A DNA stretch of 64,000 nt from Daphnia carinata (GCF_022539665.2 NC_081332.1:6724303-6788302); one strand, 5' to 3'; positions 23,691 to 36,108 are shown, numbered from the stretch's first letter. A program made the numbers and translations. Notes: generated from the sequence alone by a model not told the origin.

Positions 23691-25487
23691 ATATTATTGA
23701 AATTTACTGACTGCCTTTACATATGAACATGTAGAGCGGTCTCTGGCGCGGAGAAGCAGAGTTGAATTATAAAACCATTACGACTGGAACTAGTTTTAGC
23801 CCAGGGAAAAAAGAATGTAGCCGGCGAGAGACCAGTCAGGGGTCGATCAAGGGGAAGTGGGGTCCGGAGCTGAAGACAGACCCTGCGGCTCGAAGAAAGA
23901 AGATCAACGGCGACACCTGTTCCAGCGTTTAATTAATGTCTGTTTATTGCTCAAATCGTCAACGGTATTTTTGGATGTACGGGTATATAAGGGCCGGTTT
24001 CGGCTGAGAAATACACACACAAGCCCCCGGAGTCGGCTCATCATTTCCTCTCTGGTAATTGCACATTTAAGCTTGATTCTACTGTCACTCGCTTCCGTAT
24101 CGCCGCATGTCGTCTGCTGGCCAATTCTTCGCCCAGCATAGGCTATTCCTGTTGTCCTGCAGTGTCCGTCTGTCGGTGTCCTGTCAACGGCATATTCCCA
24201 TCCATTAGCAGTTGCCGAGACTGCCCCCGGGTTCCGTCCACTGCTTCTCAATTAAATATATCTCTTTCGTGTCCGTCTTGTTGTTCCTGCCGTGCATCCG
24301 TGGCAATAACCGTCACGTCACAGGTAAACAATATCGCTGGAATCCGAGACCGATTCCAGCATTACCATACTTAAAAGCAGGCCCGCATCGCACGGCCCAT
24401 CTCCACCCGTCACAATACGCTGGGATCCTCAAGACCCCAGGCCACTACTTTACATTGAGTCGGCAATCTCCGACAGTTGGATCTGCGGCAAAGCGCGATC
24501 CAGAAACGCTGGTATTAACACATCCCATGCCCACTAATTTACGCTGATATTTTGAATTGCGGTCAAGCGCAAATTCCCAAATCGATGAGGGTGCAATAGG
24601 AAAATATTGCGAAATTTATGTTTTCAATAACCAAAACAATTAGTTGTCAAAACGAAACACCATCTGTTCTTGACTGGTAACTTGCGATCAAAACTCACCA
24701 CAAACATAAAATATTGATTTTTAAATTGCATTATACACTTCTCTCTTTAAGTAGCCAATGGACCATAGGTTCGCTGGAAAAACAAAAAAGTAAAGGTTTC
24801 GAAAAAAAGCATTGAAATTTCCGCAAACATGTTGTAAAATCCGAAATTGTAAACTCAAAAAATCGTTTTTAACTGACCCTATCCTAAGCTATATCGCCCT
24901 AATACTGTTCCTAGATTTTTTCTTAACAATGCGCTAAAATTTGTTACTACTGTAGACGTAAAATATTCATTTATTAATATTTTATTACCATTTAAAAATA
25001 TTTTATAAAATGTATGCGACAATATTTATGTAATCGGTGATTTAATTCAATTTACTGCGAGTTATGTCCTTCATTACTATAACAATGACATTGGCTCTGT
25101 CGTAAGACGCTGGGATTGTAACGAAAGGGTAGATTGATTTTCATTCTTGGTTTTTTTTGTTACATTTTATGCAATATTGTTGAATCGCAAGTTTGTAAAA
25201 AAAGACATGGGGAAAAACTAGGGAGTTCCAGTGGGTTTCTTTGGATTCTATTGTTTGAATTAAAGAATAAAATTAAATATATTTCTTTCAGCAATGAAAA
25301 CACAAAATTTCGGAAAGAATTGTTTCACAAGAATATAAAAAAATAACTGGCTAAATGTATAAAAAAAACGTATTTTCTGTCCTCTTATTCTTCAACGTCC
25401 ATGTTTTTTAAAAGTAAAATAAATTGTATTAAATATCAAGGGGAAAACTGAAAACTGAAAAGCTTTTGCTTAAAAGACAAAGGAGAT
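23691..25487. other. intergenic between solo LTR and BEL/Pao remnant
   Basis: GC-rich to about 24540, then AT-rich. A TATA-like GTATATAAGGGCC lies near 23985 in the GC-rich part, so a further degenerate LTR or promoter is possible, but no paired ends were found. No coding gene supported. Confidence 0.35.
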
Positions 25488-26368
25488 TTGGACAAAACAA
25501 ACGGTTCATCACTACTATTTTTCAATTCTGGTCCGACATTAGCATGCGTAAAAGGCGACCCACAACGCTGGAAATCATTCGTCAGAAATCGAATCAGCAC
25601 CATCACGCAACTCACCAACCATGCAAATGGAGCACATTGTCCTGGACAGGACAACCTCGCTGATCTAAATTCCAGTCGAGCAGCAATAGATTTCCTGAAC
25701 AAGGATTTCTGGTTACGCGGACCACCATGGTTAAAAAAGAAGAAAGCCATTGCACAACATCCTACATCCCAATTCGATGTGAGCACCTTCAAGAAAGAGT
25801 TGAATTAAATTTGGGACAACCAGAACTTTTCCCATTTTCTCGTTACAGCACATTCACCAAACTCAAAAAAAAAAAGAGTCCGAGCTTGGTTGGACCGTTT
25901 TGGAGAACTGAGAAACAAAATTCCCAATTCATCAGTTATTCCAATACCAATTACAAAAAATAAAACCATAATGGAACCATCTCTTGTAGCAGCCGAAACA
26001 ACATTGAGCCAACTACAATAAATCATCCAACTCATCCAAAGAATTCAGTTTAAAATGGAGCACGAATTGCTCTCAAAAGGAAAAACGCTGTCTGGATATT
26101 CATGGCAGAGAAAAAGTGAAGAGGATTTTATCAACCTGTAATAACTGCACGAAATCGCAGTCACTATCGTTCGATTCAGTATCCCTAGTAGAACAAGATA
26201 TCTTCACACAATCTTAAAGATAGCGATACATCTATGGCAAATACATCTTAGATATCTTACTACTATCTTTGTACTAGCTTTGTACTAACTAAATGTCATG
26301 GGGTTGAGATATCTTGTTTATATATCTTACGAATATCCTAAAAGCCACTTTCTAGATAACTGTATAGG

Positions 26369-26767
26369 CAGACTTGCCGCGCCGATCAATTTTCCGATCG
26401 CGATCTCCGATCCGATCAAACTGCGAAAGATCGGATCGGCGATCAAATTTTGCCGATCATTTTTAATACACTGTTTCGCGAAAATAGCATTGGCTGTCAA
26501 ATAGTCACTGGCGGCCATTGAGGGTGAACACTAAACAGTTTCCTTCAATTGGCATTCGCATAAATAGCAGTGAAATAGAACCCTGCGGCTGAAAATCTAC
26601 AGCTAGATGGCGAAAAGTTTGATCGCTAAAAACGATCGGATCGCGATCAATTTTTTGGGATCGCCGATCCGATCTCCGATCTTTTTCAAAAGATCGGATC
26701 GGCGATCAATTTTTTGATCGGAGATCGGATCGGCGATCAATTTTTGATCGCGATCGCGGCAAGTCTG
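26369..26767. mobile_element. hAT-type MITE (399 bp), GATC-rich
   Basis: Ends CAGACTTGCCGCG and CGCGGCAAGTCTG form a perfect 13 bp inverted repeat. The 8 bp duplication TGTATAGG flanks it exactly (26361-26368 and 26768-26775), as expected for hAT. The interior is built of many CGATCCGATC/GATCGGATCG motifs on both arms, so it should fold into a long hairpin. It has no coding capacity and is nested inside the TIR transposon. Confidence 0.88.
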
Positions 26768-26916
26768 TGTATAGGGAACTTATCGCTCTAAAATAAATAG
26801 TAAATACAAAAAAAAGAATACATTTTTTAAAGACAGTTTATTTTTAAAATCCGAATTACAATTGGCAAAGAAACACAAGTTACAAACTGTGACAGGAAGA
26901 CATTCAAGTCTTATTA

Positions 26917-29400
26917 TTAATTAGAATCGCTGCTGTTGTCTTCCGCCGCAAGTTTCGCTTGTTCTGCCACAAAACGCCCTTTTGCATTATGAAGATACGA
27001 TTTGGTTTCAGCGACGAACACTTCTTTTTCCAGATCTTTAAACTTTGAATTGGAGATGATTCTAACTAAATATAAAATATTTTTATTTAACTACTTATTT
27101 TACTCTTTACTTATATCTCTTCTCTATATAAAATGGTTACCTCTTACTAATTCCGTTATACGACAAGAGTGGATTCCTTTTTTTCCCATTCCGCCGTTTA
27201 CTCTCTTATCACGTCTCCCAAGCCAATTTACATCCTTAGAGAGTGAATCTTCAAATACTGTTCTCCACGCTCTTTGTACACATAGTCGCCTTCAGAATTT
27301 TTGGAATTCTTTTTTCCTGAAAGACGGATTTTTCGGACTATCTATTCATGAATGAAAGAGGAGTTTAACATACTAAATGAAATATATAAATTATTGAAAA
27401 CTTACTAGCTTCTTCAGATTTTCATCTTTTTTAAGAATTTTTTCGAATGCTTCCAATACTAAGTTTTTTAATGGAAGAGAAGCAATGCCTTCATCTATTT
27501 CCTCAATCCATTCGTCAACTGGATTAATTTTTTTATCGATCATAGACAACATTTCATTAATCTTGGCAAGGTCAGAGAAGTATTTCTCTTTGTCGTGATT
27601 GACTTTCTTTGGAATGGGAAGAGACGATGGAGAATCCGTAGCATAATAAGACGAAGAATCTCGGGATGTAGAAGGGCCGGAACTACTTTCAGCATCTAAA
27701 AAAATATGGTTAAGGATTATACGTTTAAAATGAAAATATTCTGATTAGTTACGAAGTTGCAGATGATGTGATTCATTTGGCCTATAGCTTGTTATTGCTC
27801 CAATATTTTGCTGGCTCGGAAATTCAGGGACAGTTGATGGTGTTTGATAAGAAGAATTCATTAAATGTGAATTATAGTTCCAGTACGGCTGCTGCATTCC
27901 CCAGTTGTAATGACCACCATTGTAATTAAATTGCGGATGCATATTTTCTGATATGTTCACAATAAACAAAATAAAGAAAAATATGTAAAACAGTATTGAA
28001 AAAGAGGTTGATGAAAGAAAGGTATTTTTTATGATTACCGAACTGGTGGGTTCCATATGAGTCGTCGGAATTACCTATTTAATGCACAAGAATATTTTGA
28101 AAAAAAAGGTTTAGCATTAAACTAGAATTAACGTTACCAGACTGAATCGACTGTTGAATTTGCATATCCACAGGAGACGACGAATCTTCTGTAATTATAG
28201 AATAAGGAGAGTAAGGTAATTATAGAAGGAGTGCACTGCACATTTAATCCGAATAGTAACGGCGAACAAAAACACGATATAATAGACAAGACAACAGTAA
28301 CTGAACCAAAAATTAAGAAGTAAATAATATCATTATTACCAGGTTGAAACGATTGTTGACTTGGCATATGCACAGGAGACGATGTATCTTCTATAATTAT
28401 AGAATAAGTTAGGTAATTACCGCAAGAGTGACCGGCACATTTGTCCGAAAAGAAACGTGAAACAAAAATAAACGATATACTACGAGACCACAGTAACTGT
28501 ACCAAAATAACGAAATAAGCAGCATAATTACCAGGCGCATTCAATGAGAGAACTTCGGCATTGGAACGCACTATTAACGCTTCCAGACTTGACATATCGT
28601 TATGAGGTAACGAAAATTTTTCAACTTAATGAAAAATTGCGTTGCATGAATGTTATGCAACAATGTATTAAATATTATAATTACGAGACGAATTTGACGA
28701 AAGGACCACAGCATTAGAAGACAAACGTTTATCAGAACTGGAGGAACCTCTCTTACTAGTAGAAGCAGCAGCAATGACTAAACGAAATGACAATAAGACT
28801 TGATTTATAGGTTTGTTAAAAGTTCAAAATCAATTATCCTTTTTAGTTGACGTTGAAGCATTGCTGGATTGTTTAGAAACCAACAAGGCTCTAGGAGGTA
28901 TTGGAAGCAAAGTAGAAGTGGCCATTCCTTTGGCAGAGTTTGTATGGGAGGCTTTCTTAATCGTCTTTCCTTTGCTGGGTGCTGATTTTTTAGGTGGGCT
29001 GAGAGACTCTTCCTCGCTGTCTATTTCTGTTGTTGATTGTCCAGGTATATTTAGTTTCTTCCTTTTAGGGACTCGTTTTCCTCTGCCTGAGTTTTCTTGA
29101 TTAAGAATGGGCAGGCCAGTTTCAACACGGGGAAGACTTGTTCTTGCTTCTTCATACGTGTCTTTAAAAAGGAAGCAATATTGTTACATTAAACATACAA
29201 AATGAAGTAGTAACGCAAATTACCAAAAGTTCCAATTATTTGGAAATCCTCGTATCTCTGCCATGTTTCCTCATCAGGTGGAACGCCACACTACAAAATT
29301 TGGATTTGATGTGCAGCTGAATAACTATCATTCGGTAAATAGAGAATGTCTTCCTCTATCCAATTTTCTGCCACTACATAAAGCCAGTTATCTATTATAG
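26917..29400 (-). CDS. transposon-borne multi-exon gene, possible DUF4806-like protein
   Basis: Minus-strand gene inside the TIR element. 5' exon (about 29390-29224): NWLYVVAENWIEEDILYLPN ... GVPPDEETWQRYEDFQIIGT. Next exon (about 29162-28820): KDTYEEARTSLPRVETGLPI, then a basic KRVPKRKK tract and SEEESLSPPKKS. Middle exons are Asn/Gln/Tyr-rich (QFNYNGGHYNWGMQQPYWNY at about 27900). Then EKYFSDLAKINEMLSMIDKK and DEWIEEIDEGIASLPLKNLV (27640-27420), VFEDSLSKDVNWLGRRDKRV plus KKGIHSCRITELVRG (about 27260-27140), and a last helical exon ending KLAAEDNSSDSN (stop 26917-26919). The W..Y/GTYEEAR start and the NWxG...I C-terminal block resemble arthropod DUF4806 proteins; this is my recollection, not a search result. 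An in-frame TAG at 29291-29293 suggests damage or an unrecognised intron. Function unknown. Confidence 0.5.
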
Positions 29401-30411
29401 GTAATATTTTGGGAACTTCAACAATACAACAACAATACAAAGGTATTGAATATCTCATAATATATCTAGCAGTTAGCTGGTAGATATCTATAAAGACATA
29501 TAAAATTGATATGACTTTTTGATATACAATAGATATCTTAGAGAACTAAATACATCGGCTAGACATATATATATCTTAAAGATAGGAGTAAGATATCTTG
29601 TTCTACTAGGGTAGCAGCAGCATTACCAACATGTCGTGTCCAACAAGCACGACTCTTTGAATTTATTGGATTAGACTTTACAGGTCCACTCTTCACCTTT
29701 GACTACCAGTCTGAGGACATTATGAAATCATACATTCTACTCATAACTTGTGCAGCAACCAGAGCAATCCATGTTAAGTTAATTCCCGACATGACCATCG
29801 TTAAGTTTCTCGGCGCATTAAGAAAATTCATTGCTCGCAGAGTTTTGTTTTTTTGAATTTATTCGAACAACGCAAAAACATTCAAAATGGCTGCTTCCTA
29901 CTTCCAAAGAATCAAAGAGGACAAAGAGATTTACGATTTCCTCACCAACAACATCACCTGGAAATTTTCCGCCAATCTAGCTACTCGGTGGGGCGTTGGT
30001 GGGAAAGACTGATACGCACACTGAAGCAAGTGTTACGAAAAACCATTGGAAGAGCGTTACTCTCATTTATGCAACTAGAAACTGCATTTCTTGAAGCGGA
30101 AGACATCATCAATTGTCAACCGCTAACACACACCGACAATTGTCTAGAGGAACCTCTCACCCCGAGCCATCTTATTCACGGATAAATTACTCAATACCGC
30201 AAAAAAATCACTCTACGATAACCCAATTAATTCCAACCTCCACTAGAACAAAACTCAAACTCTAACTCCACATATCTAAAAAAAATAAGCGGAATCGAGC
30301 TATTACCCATTGGTGGAACTGTTGACGGCGAGAATATTTGCACGACTTAACTCATTTCATACTGCAAATCGCCCCATGCGCTCCATTTGCAATGGTGAAA
30401 TTGTCTTAGTA

Positions 30412-31619
30412 TGGGGAGACTGGGGTGTGTTGGGACACGTTTTGTTTTTTCGTTCATATCTTCGACAAAAATTACTCAATTTTCTTTTTGATTGGCTCAA
30501 TATATTGCCCTCCTCTTCCTTTACCTCCATGATTTTTTTTCAGAATTTTAGAAGAAATTGTGTACCGTCTACAGAATTTTAAAGTTCTGAAAAATTTGAG
30601 GGAGGAGCCTGTGGTGTTGGGTGAAATGGGACACCAGGGTGGGTAATGTGGGACAGCCTCAGTTTATACTTATAAAATACATTTAAAAAATTGTAATAAA
30701 TCAACAGGATACTACTAAATGAATTCTTTATTTTAGAAAAGTTTTATTTGCTATTAAGATGTAAATGAATAATTTTCCTTATAGCATAAGAAATTCCTTA
30801 TAAAATGATAGGGAAAAAAAATGAAGGGCCCGGGCTTAGGAAATCGATTACTAAAATCGATATTTGTTTGCTAATATTCTGTGAAAAAACCTCTTAGGTG
30901 ACGTGGGTAACGTTAAAAACATTAAGGAAATTTTATTTAAAACAATAAATTTAATAATAGGTAATTTTTTTACTAATTAGTATAGTACTATTTTTGTATT
31001 TTCCGTAAACTTAGGGTTATCACCCTGGTGTCCCAATTCACCCACTACTGTCCCAAATTTTTCTTTAAAAATCTGGCACATACAGCAAAAATATAAATCC
31101 AGTCAAAAATAAAATCAAGCAATTTGTGAAGGAGTTATGGAACAAAAACAAAAGGTGTCCCAAATCACCCCAGTCTCCCCTACTATTTTTGTAGCTCCGT
31201 CCTTAACCCCACCCACTACTGTCCCATTTCAGGCACATCTGCTGTCCCAACCAGCCCCCAAAAAAGTCTTTTGGTTAAATACAATTTCGCCCCAAAATAA
31301 TGGTGCTAAAATAATTGTTTTTTTGCAAGCGATAGAGAAATGGATAAACAACATGTTTGTATGTATAAAATATTAACTATTTGTAGTATTGCGAAGAAAA
31401 ACGCTAAATGGCGGCGAAAAATTTAAGGAAAAAATACCATTTTTTTTATTTTCTTAATAACTTTTGTATTTATTTACTTATTCGTTTAAAACTTTTACCC
31501 TAAATAGGAAACATCTATACCAATAATACATAATTTTTTTGAAATTTTAAATCAATGTTTACTATTTTTCCTCCAGCTGTCCCGCTTCACCTACTGTCCC
31601 GGCTCACCCCAGTTTCCCC
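30412..31619. mobile_element. TA-flanked MITE in the BEL/Pao C-terminus, with a duplicated right end
   Basis: Left end TGGGGAGACTGGGGTG and right end CACCCCAGTTTCCCC are inverted repeats, flanked by TA (30410-30411 and 31620-31621). Excision with one TA restores the BEL reading GEIVLVHEANIK. A second right end, CACCCCAGTCTCCCC followed by TA, occurs at 31166-31182 and matches the left end better. A 769 bp unit (30412-31180) may therefore be an older copy or part of a composite. Internal GTGGGACA/TGTCCCA motifs recur in both orientations. Noncoding. The TA duplication points to a Tc1/mariner-like mobiliser. Confidence 0.8.
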
Positions 31620-32107
31620 TACATGAAGCTAATATCAAACAACAGTTGCGGCCTTCTGGATTAGTTACACGATTACTACCCGGATCAGATGGAGTAGTTC
31701 GTGCAATGGAGCTAAAATTAAATTCAGGCCGAACAATCCGGCCTATTGAAAAGCTATTCCCATTGGAAGTTTTCTCAGACGATCCTGATACAGCTGCTGC
31801 AGAGAACGCCCCGGATATTGCCCCGGACATCCATGATCCATCCCCTGATCAACATGAAATTCAGTCAACATTTGTAACTATACCATCATCCACCCAGCCA
31901 AATTTGCCAATGGATTCTAATCATCAACCGAAAATTGCTGATCATCCTGATCAACCGGGGAAGGATGTAGTTCCGAGATATTTTCTGAGGGGGCGCCGAC
32001 TAAAACGCAATTCTAAATATCTTCAAGTCATGCGCTCACCCCTCCGAATACTAAAAAATTACTGGTTAGCACCTCTAACCATTATACTACGAGACGTTGT
32101 ATCATAA

Positions 32108-33756
32108 CTATGTGTAATGCATTGGTATGTAAACTGACAGCTTTTTTTTATTAAACATTCAGTCGTCTTCAGATCATCCAGACCACAACGCAGCTCTAAT
32201 CATCTGCCTGTATTCTCACGTTTGATATCTACGGTAATAAAAATCCTTCTCCTGTGTTTTCTTCCGTCTTTGTTAATTTGAACCGATTTGATTTCTATCG
32301 ACCTACGGTTCGCCAAAGCCTCAATAAACGAAATCGCTGTCTTCTACCGACAATCACAGTGAAGCACTCGCCATCCAGCTTCACAATGTATGTTCAATTT
32401 TTTTCATTCAATTGTGTTTAGTAGTTTAGTCGTGAAAAAATAAAAAAACAAAAGAATTTATGGAAAAATATTTAGGAACACAACTGGACAATCAGTGTAC
32501 CACATTACACATGGTCTATTAAACTTGAGGTAATGAAGATACATGCTTAAAAAAAGTAGTAGCCTATTACGTTCGGTAGTCATTAAACTATTCATGTATA
32601 TGTGAAATTAATCATAAACTAAATTCTATATTATTGATTCCCGTAATTATTGATTCGGGGGAAGGGTTGGAATGGGAAAAAAAGGAAGAACAAACTTCTA
32701 TTTGTTATTAAAACAGCGGTTTTAAATGGAGCGATTTTAGAAAAATATTTAAAAATGTAGGAGTCAAAAAGATTAAAAGCTTTTTTCTATTTTTTCGATT
32801 CAACACGATTATTTTCATTACTTTATTGAAAATTTATTATGTTCTTGAATCCATGTTGGCTAGTGTACTATGTTTATCGGGTAGAAATGAGTTTATGTTA
32901 GGGTGATTTTTTGGATCCAATGGCCTCTACATCTCCTATCATTTAAGGCTGCCCCCATCCACTGAGAGACGAATAAAAATAAGTCCTTCATCCGGATTTG
33001 CAGCAAAGATCAGTTTACCGTTCCGCAACCTAAGATTGTTGATCCATCACTGAATATGTTCCTGAGTCTCGTGTGATAAGGAATGCTTGGTTTTCAGATT
33101 TACTTGGAATGTTTTTATGTTTTTGTTGTAAATGTTCATCGGAGATGACTGCAGGTAAATGGATTAGAGGCACCTAACGGTAGCCAAATTTCGGTTACCT
33201 AAAATTGGAGTTATGGATCCCAACCACACTTTAGTAACTACAAGAGATTGCCGAAGAGTTCAAGGATTGATTCAGTTTTTTTGCCTCGCAGCGTAAATTA
33301 CAACAAGGAACTATTTATTATTATTCCGAAATATTCTATTGTTTGTGATAGGACTAGAACCGACTTCTCCCAATCTGCGACAAAACCTAAATTTTGTATC
33401 ACAGTTATAACTTCCCTCGGGTCCATTTCTACCTCATTCTTACTTCTTGTTCATTACGAGAATGCCGTTAAGGTATAGGTATAGATTGTTATGCGAAGCA
33501 ATATCTTTTAATTTTTGATTGTGAGAGAAAAATTTCATAAATATTTTTATAAAAGGGTGTTTTAGAAGCGGTAGCATATGTCTCGTATTTTTTAAATATT
33601 TATAATAATATATTAGAAATATTAAAGAACTGATAAATTTGATGGCAACACCGCGTAAACGAGTAAAGAAGAAGTTTACTGCACAGCTTCGTAAAATATA
33701 GCAGACGACGACGAAATTAGATATTCGTCTGCAATTGTTATCGATTCCAGAGATGG
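32108..33756. other. probable BEL/Pao 3' LTR and AT-rich flank
   Basis: Directly after the pol stop, 32110-32400 has LTR-like features (AATAAAA at about 32237, TCTTC-rich), but without a second copy its ends cannot be set. The rest is AT-rich with no gene seen. Confidence 0.35.
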
Positions 33757-33945
33757 GTACACGTTAATTGTTTTATTTCTATTACCTTATATTTTATACT
33801 GTACATACTTTTGCCAAGTAGGTAGGATATTTAATTAATTTCGTTACTATAGATGTGTTTTCCTATGATGTATCGGTTTATTAATTTTACTATTTGTATT
33901 ACAGAAACAAGGATGAATAAAATTATAAGAGTTTATGTGCTGATG
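33757..33945 (+). repeat. left arm of inverted repeat around the DHX37 fragment
   Basis: About 180 bp that reappears in reverse complement at about 36852-37028. Shared blocks include TTGTTTTATTTCTATTACC, then CTTTTGCCAAGTAGGTAGGA, then ACTATTTGTATTACAG. Divergence is moderate, with small indels. The arm lies about 500 bp outside the recognisable helicase sequence. Confidence 0.75.
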
Positions 33946-34432
33946 CCAGAGGTAAATCTATCAAGTTTTTATTTACTTAAATTTACTAATCTTTTTGTTA
34001 TTCAAGGCACTAAGGTATGATGTAGCAATCGAAACCATTCCTTATAATGTTGCTGCCATACGTCATCCAAGACATTGTATAGTATACATCAACACTTAGT
34101 CTCTGTTATTAAGAAATGTGGAAATGGAGGATAAGGTAAGACCAAGGAAGAATTCCTGTTAAGCATATTAAATAATTAATGAACATAACCTTTTGTCACT
34201 CGCAGCACAAACTCATGATTCCATTGTTGACTCAAAACCAACAGCCCCACTTGTCTCGAGGTCCCAATGTGCATATCCAGGGAAAGGTAATGCTCACAGC
34301 AATCTTTCAAATAATGTTATGAAATTAATGAATATATAATATTTCTATTAATAGCATGTTATACAGTACATACTTAAAAACTGTCTGGTAGTATTAATTG
34401 TCTAAGAGTTTGTAATTCCTTTTTTTTTAGCG

Positions 34433-36108
34433 AAGGGGATATTAATCAACGTGCTGGTCGAGCTGGTCGAGCTGGTCGTACCGGCCCGGGACATTGTTAC
34501 CGACTCTATTCTTTTGACGTCTTTAATGACGAGTTTGAAAAATTTTCCTTGCCAGATATCGCGCGAAGGTATTATTATTATAGATTTGGCTACTGTCAAG
34601 GGAAGTATAACAAAGTTTTATTCCAGACCCATCGACGACTTAGTTCTGCAAATGAAATCAATGGACATTGAAAAAGTTATTCACTTTCCTTTCCCCACAC
34701 CACCTGATATTTATCAGTTATATGCAGCTGAGCGTCGGCTATTATTGCTAAATGCACTGGAACCGCCGCCACGCAGCGTAGGACTCAAACGTAAGATTCG
34801 TACTGTTTTTCAATTACATTTTAAAATATTGAAAATTCATTTTAGCATTTACAGAAAGCCAAGAATGGACGTCAAAAATCACTCCACTTGGCAGAGCCAT
34901 GGCAGCTTATCCATTAGCACCGCGCTTTGCAAAGATGTTATTATTAAGCCAACAAAATGACCTACTTCAGCTGAGCATTACTCTGGTGGCTGCCCTATCA
35001 GTACAAGAACTTGTGCTGGATCAGCCAGCCGATTCTGTAGCAGGCGATACTCACAGAAGGTGGCTTGGTCAACGTCGATCCTGGGCTGGAACGGGACAGT
35101 CCCTACTTTTAGGAGACCCCATGGTACTCCTGCGTGCTGTTGGCGCCGCCGAGTACTCGGGTGATATTGAAGCGTTTTGTTCCACGAACGGGATACGTAG
35201 CAAAGCTCTTCGTGAAGTCCGAAAACTGCGGGTCTAGCTGACAAACGAAACGAACTTGATTTTACCATCGGGCACTGCATCGATTGTGGTTGACCCTCGC
35301 ATGGCGCCCCCCTACTGAATTGCAAGCCAAACTTTTGCGTCAGATTCTGATGGCTGGACTTCCCGATCACGTGGCTAAGCGAATACCTCCAAATGAAATC
35401 AAGGAAACCGAAGACTGTAGAAAGTACAAATACGCTTATCGCTGCCCAGAAATGGAAGATCCTGTCTTCCTGAACCCATCGAGTATCTTGCGCTATTCGC
35501 ACCCCGAATGGATCATTTATCAGGACATTTATGAACATGCCAACAAAATCTATTTGCGTGGTATTACGGCCATCAAACCCGAATGGCTGACTATATTCAG
35601 TCCTACACAGTGCACCTTCTCTGCCCCCTTGGAGCTTCCTGCCCCTCGTTATGATTCAGACCAGGGCCGTGTAATGTGTCACATGAATGTTACATTTGGG
35701 AGAAGTGGTTGGCCTCTGCCTGTAATGGAGCTTGAATATCCAGCTGGTATCGACCGGTTCAAGTTTTTCGCCCAGTTTTTCCTTAATGGAGAGGTTTGTC
35801 GTCCTCTAGCAAAGTACGTATTGGCTCTAGTTTTGTTCATATTTTCCAGCCGTACTAAATAAGTAATTTTGTTATGTAGATACACGGCAGCTCTGCTGTC
35901 AACTCCATCAACAATGGTCAAGACATGGGTGAAACTCCAGCCCAAGACACAAGTGTTACTTCAACAACTGACAATTGGTAATCTCGATAGCTTAGATTCG
36001 CTTCTTGCCGCTTGGCAAAAAGATAAATTCTATCTCCTGGGGGCCTATAAAGCCTGGGTACCTGAATCACTTCATGAAGAAATCAATACCCTTTGGCCTC
36101 CTGTGTAA
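34433..36108 (+). pseudogene. DHX37: DHX37/Dhr1 (Kurz) helicase, C-terminal half, broken
   Basis: DHX37 is the DEAH-box helicase that displaces U3 snoRNA during small-subunit ribosome assembly. The copy starts at motif [22 protein letters not shown] (34440-34500), which has an extra AGR triplet compared with the usual [12 protein letters not shown], apparently a 9 bp duplication. Introns 34569-34626, 34791-34845 and 35814-35879 are intact GT-AG. Exons read [115 protein letters not shown] and the C-terminus to NTLWPPV (stop 36106-36108). An in-frame TAG at 35235-35237 and a frameshift near 35315 kill it, and the whole N-terminal helicase core (motifs I-V) is missing. It is a DNA-level partial copy. 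Confidence 0.85.

Larger units (their letters stand above)
26182..29611. mobile_element. TIR DNA transposon (about 3.43 kb) inserted in BEL/Pao integrase
   Basis: Left end CCCTAGTAGAACAAGATATC (from 26183) is mirrored exactly at the right end (to 29611), with at least 22 bp of perfect terminal inverted repeat. Both subterminal regions (26200-26340 and 29430-29600) are packed with AGATATCTT-like motifs. The target duplication looks like TA: keeping one TA rejoins the BEL integrase frame. One unmatched base at the left edge leaves the exact end uncertain. The cargo is a minus-strand multi-exon gene (26917 to about 29400) and a hAT-type MITE. No DDE transposase domain was recognised, so the superfamily is open; Tc1/mariner-like would fit TA. 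Confidence 0.8.
25488..32107 (+). mobile_element. BEL/Pao retrotransposon, 3' part of pol, with two insertions
   Basis: The host pol fragments read in order. 25500-25800 is the RNase H to integrase link: GDPQRWKSFVRNRISTITQL, NGAHCPGQDNLADLNSS and LNKDFWLRGPPWL. 26080-26180 plus 29613 onward gives SQSLSFDSVAAALPTCRVQQ across the first insertion, then ARLFEFIGLDFTGPLF (integrase core Asp). Then come TRAIHVKLIPDM, NITWKFSANLATRWGVGG (shifted frames) and ETAFLEAEDIINCQPLT with the LTPSHLIHG motif to 30182. 30385-30411 plus 31620 onward gives GEIVLVHEANIKQQLRPSGL across the second insertion, then DGVVRAMELKLNSGRTIRPI and the C-terminal tail. Stops and frame shifts make it inactive. The 5' half and a 5' LTR are not seen; a 3' LTR probably follows 32107. 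Confidence 0.85.

Noticed and set aside
23442-24547. Several open frames around the second solo LTR
   Set aside because: They overlap LTR and repeat-like GC-rich DNA on both strands, with no gag or pol signature.
34010-34330. Possible additional DHX37 exons upstream of motif VI
   Set aside because: The open pieces (such as ALRYDVAIETIPYNVAAI) do not match helicase motifs I-V.
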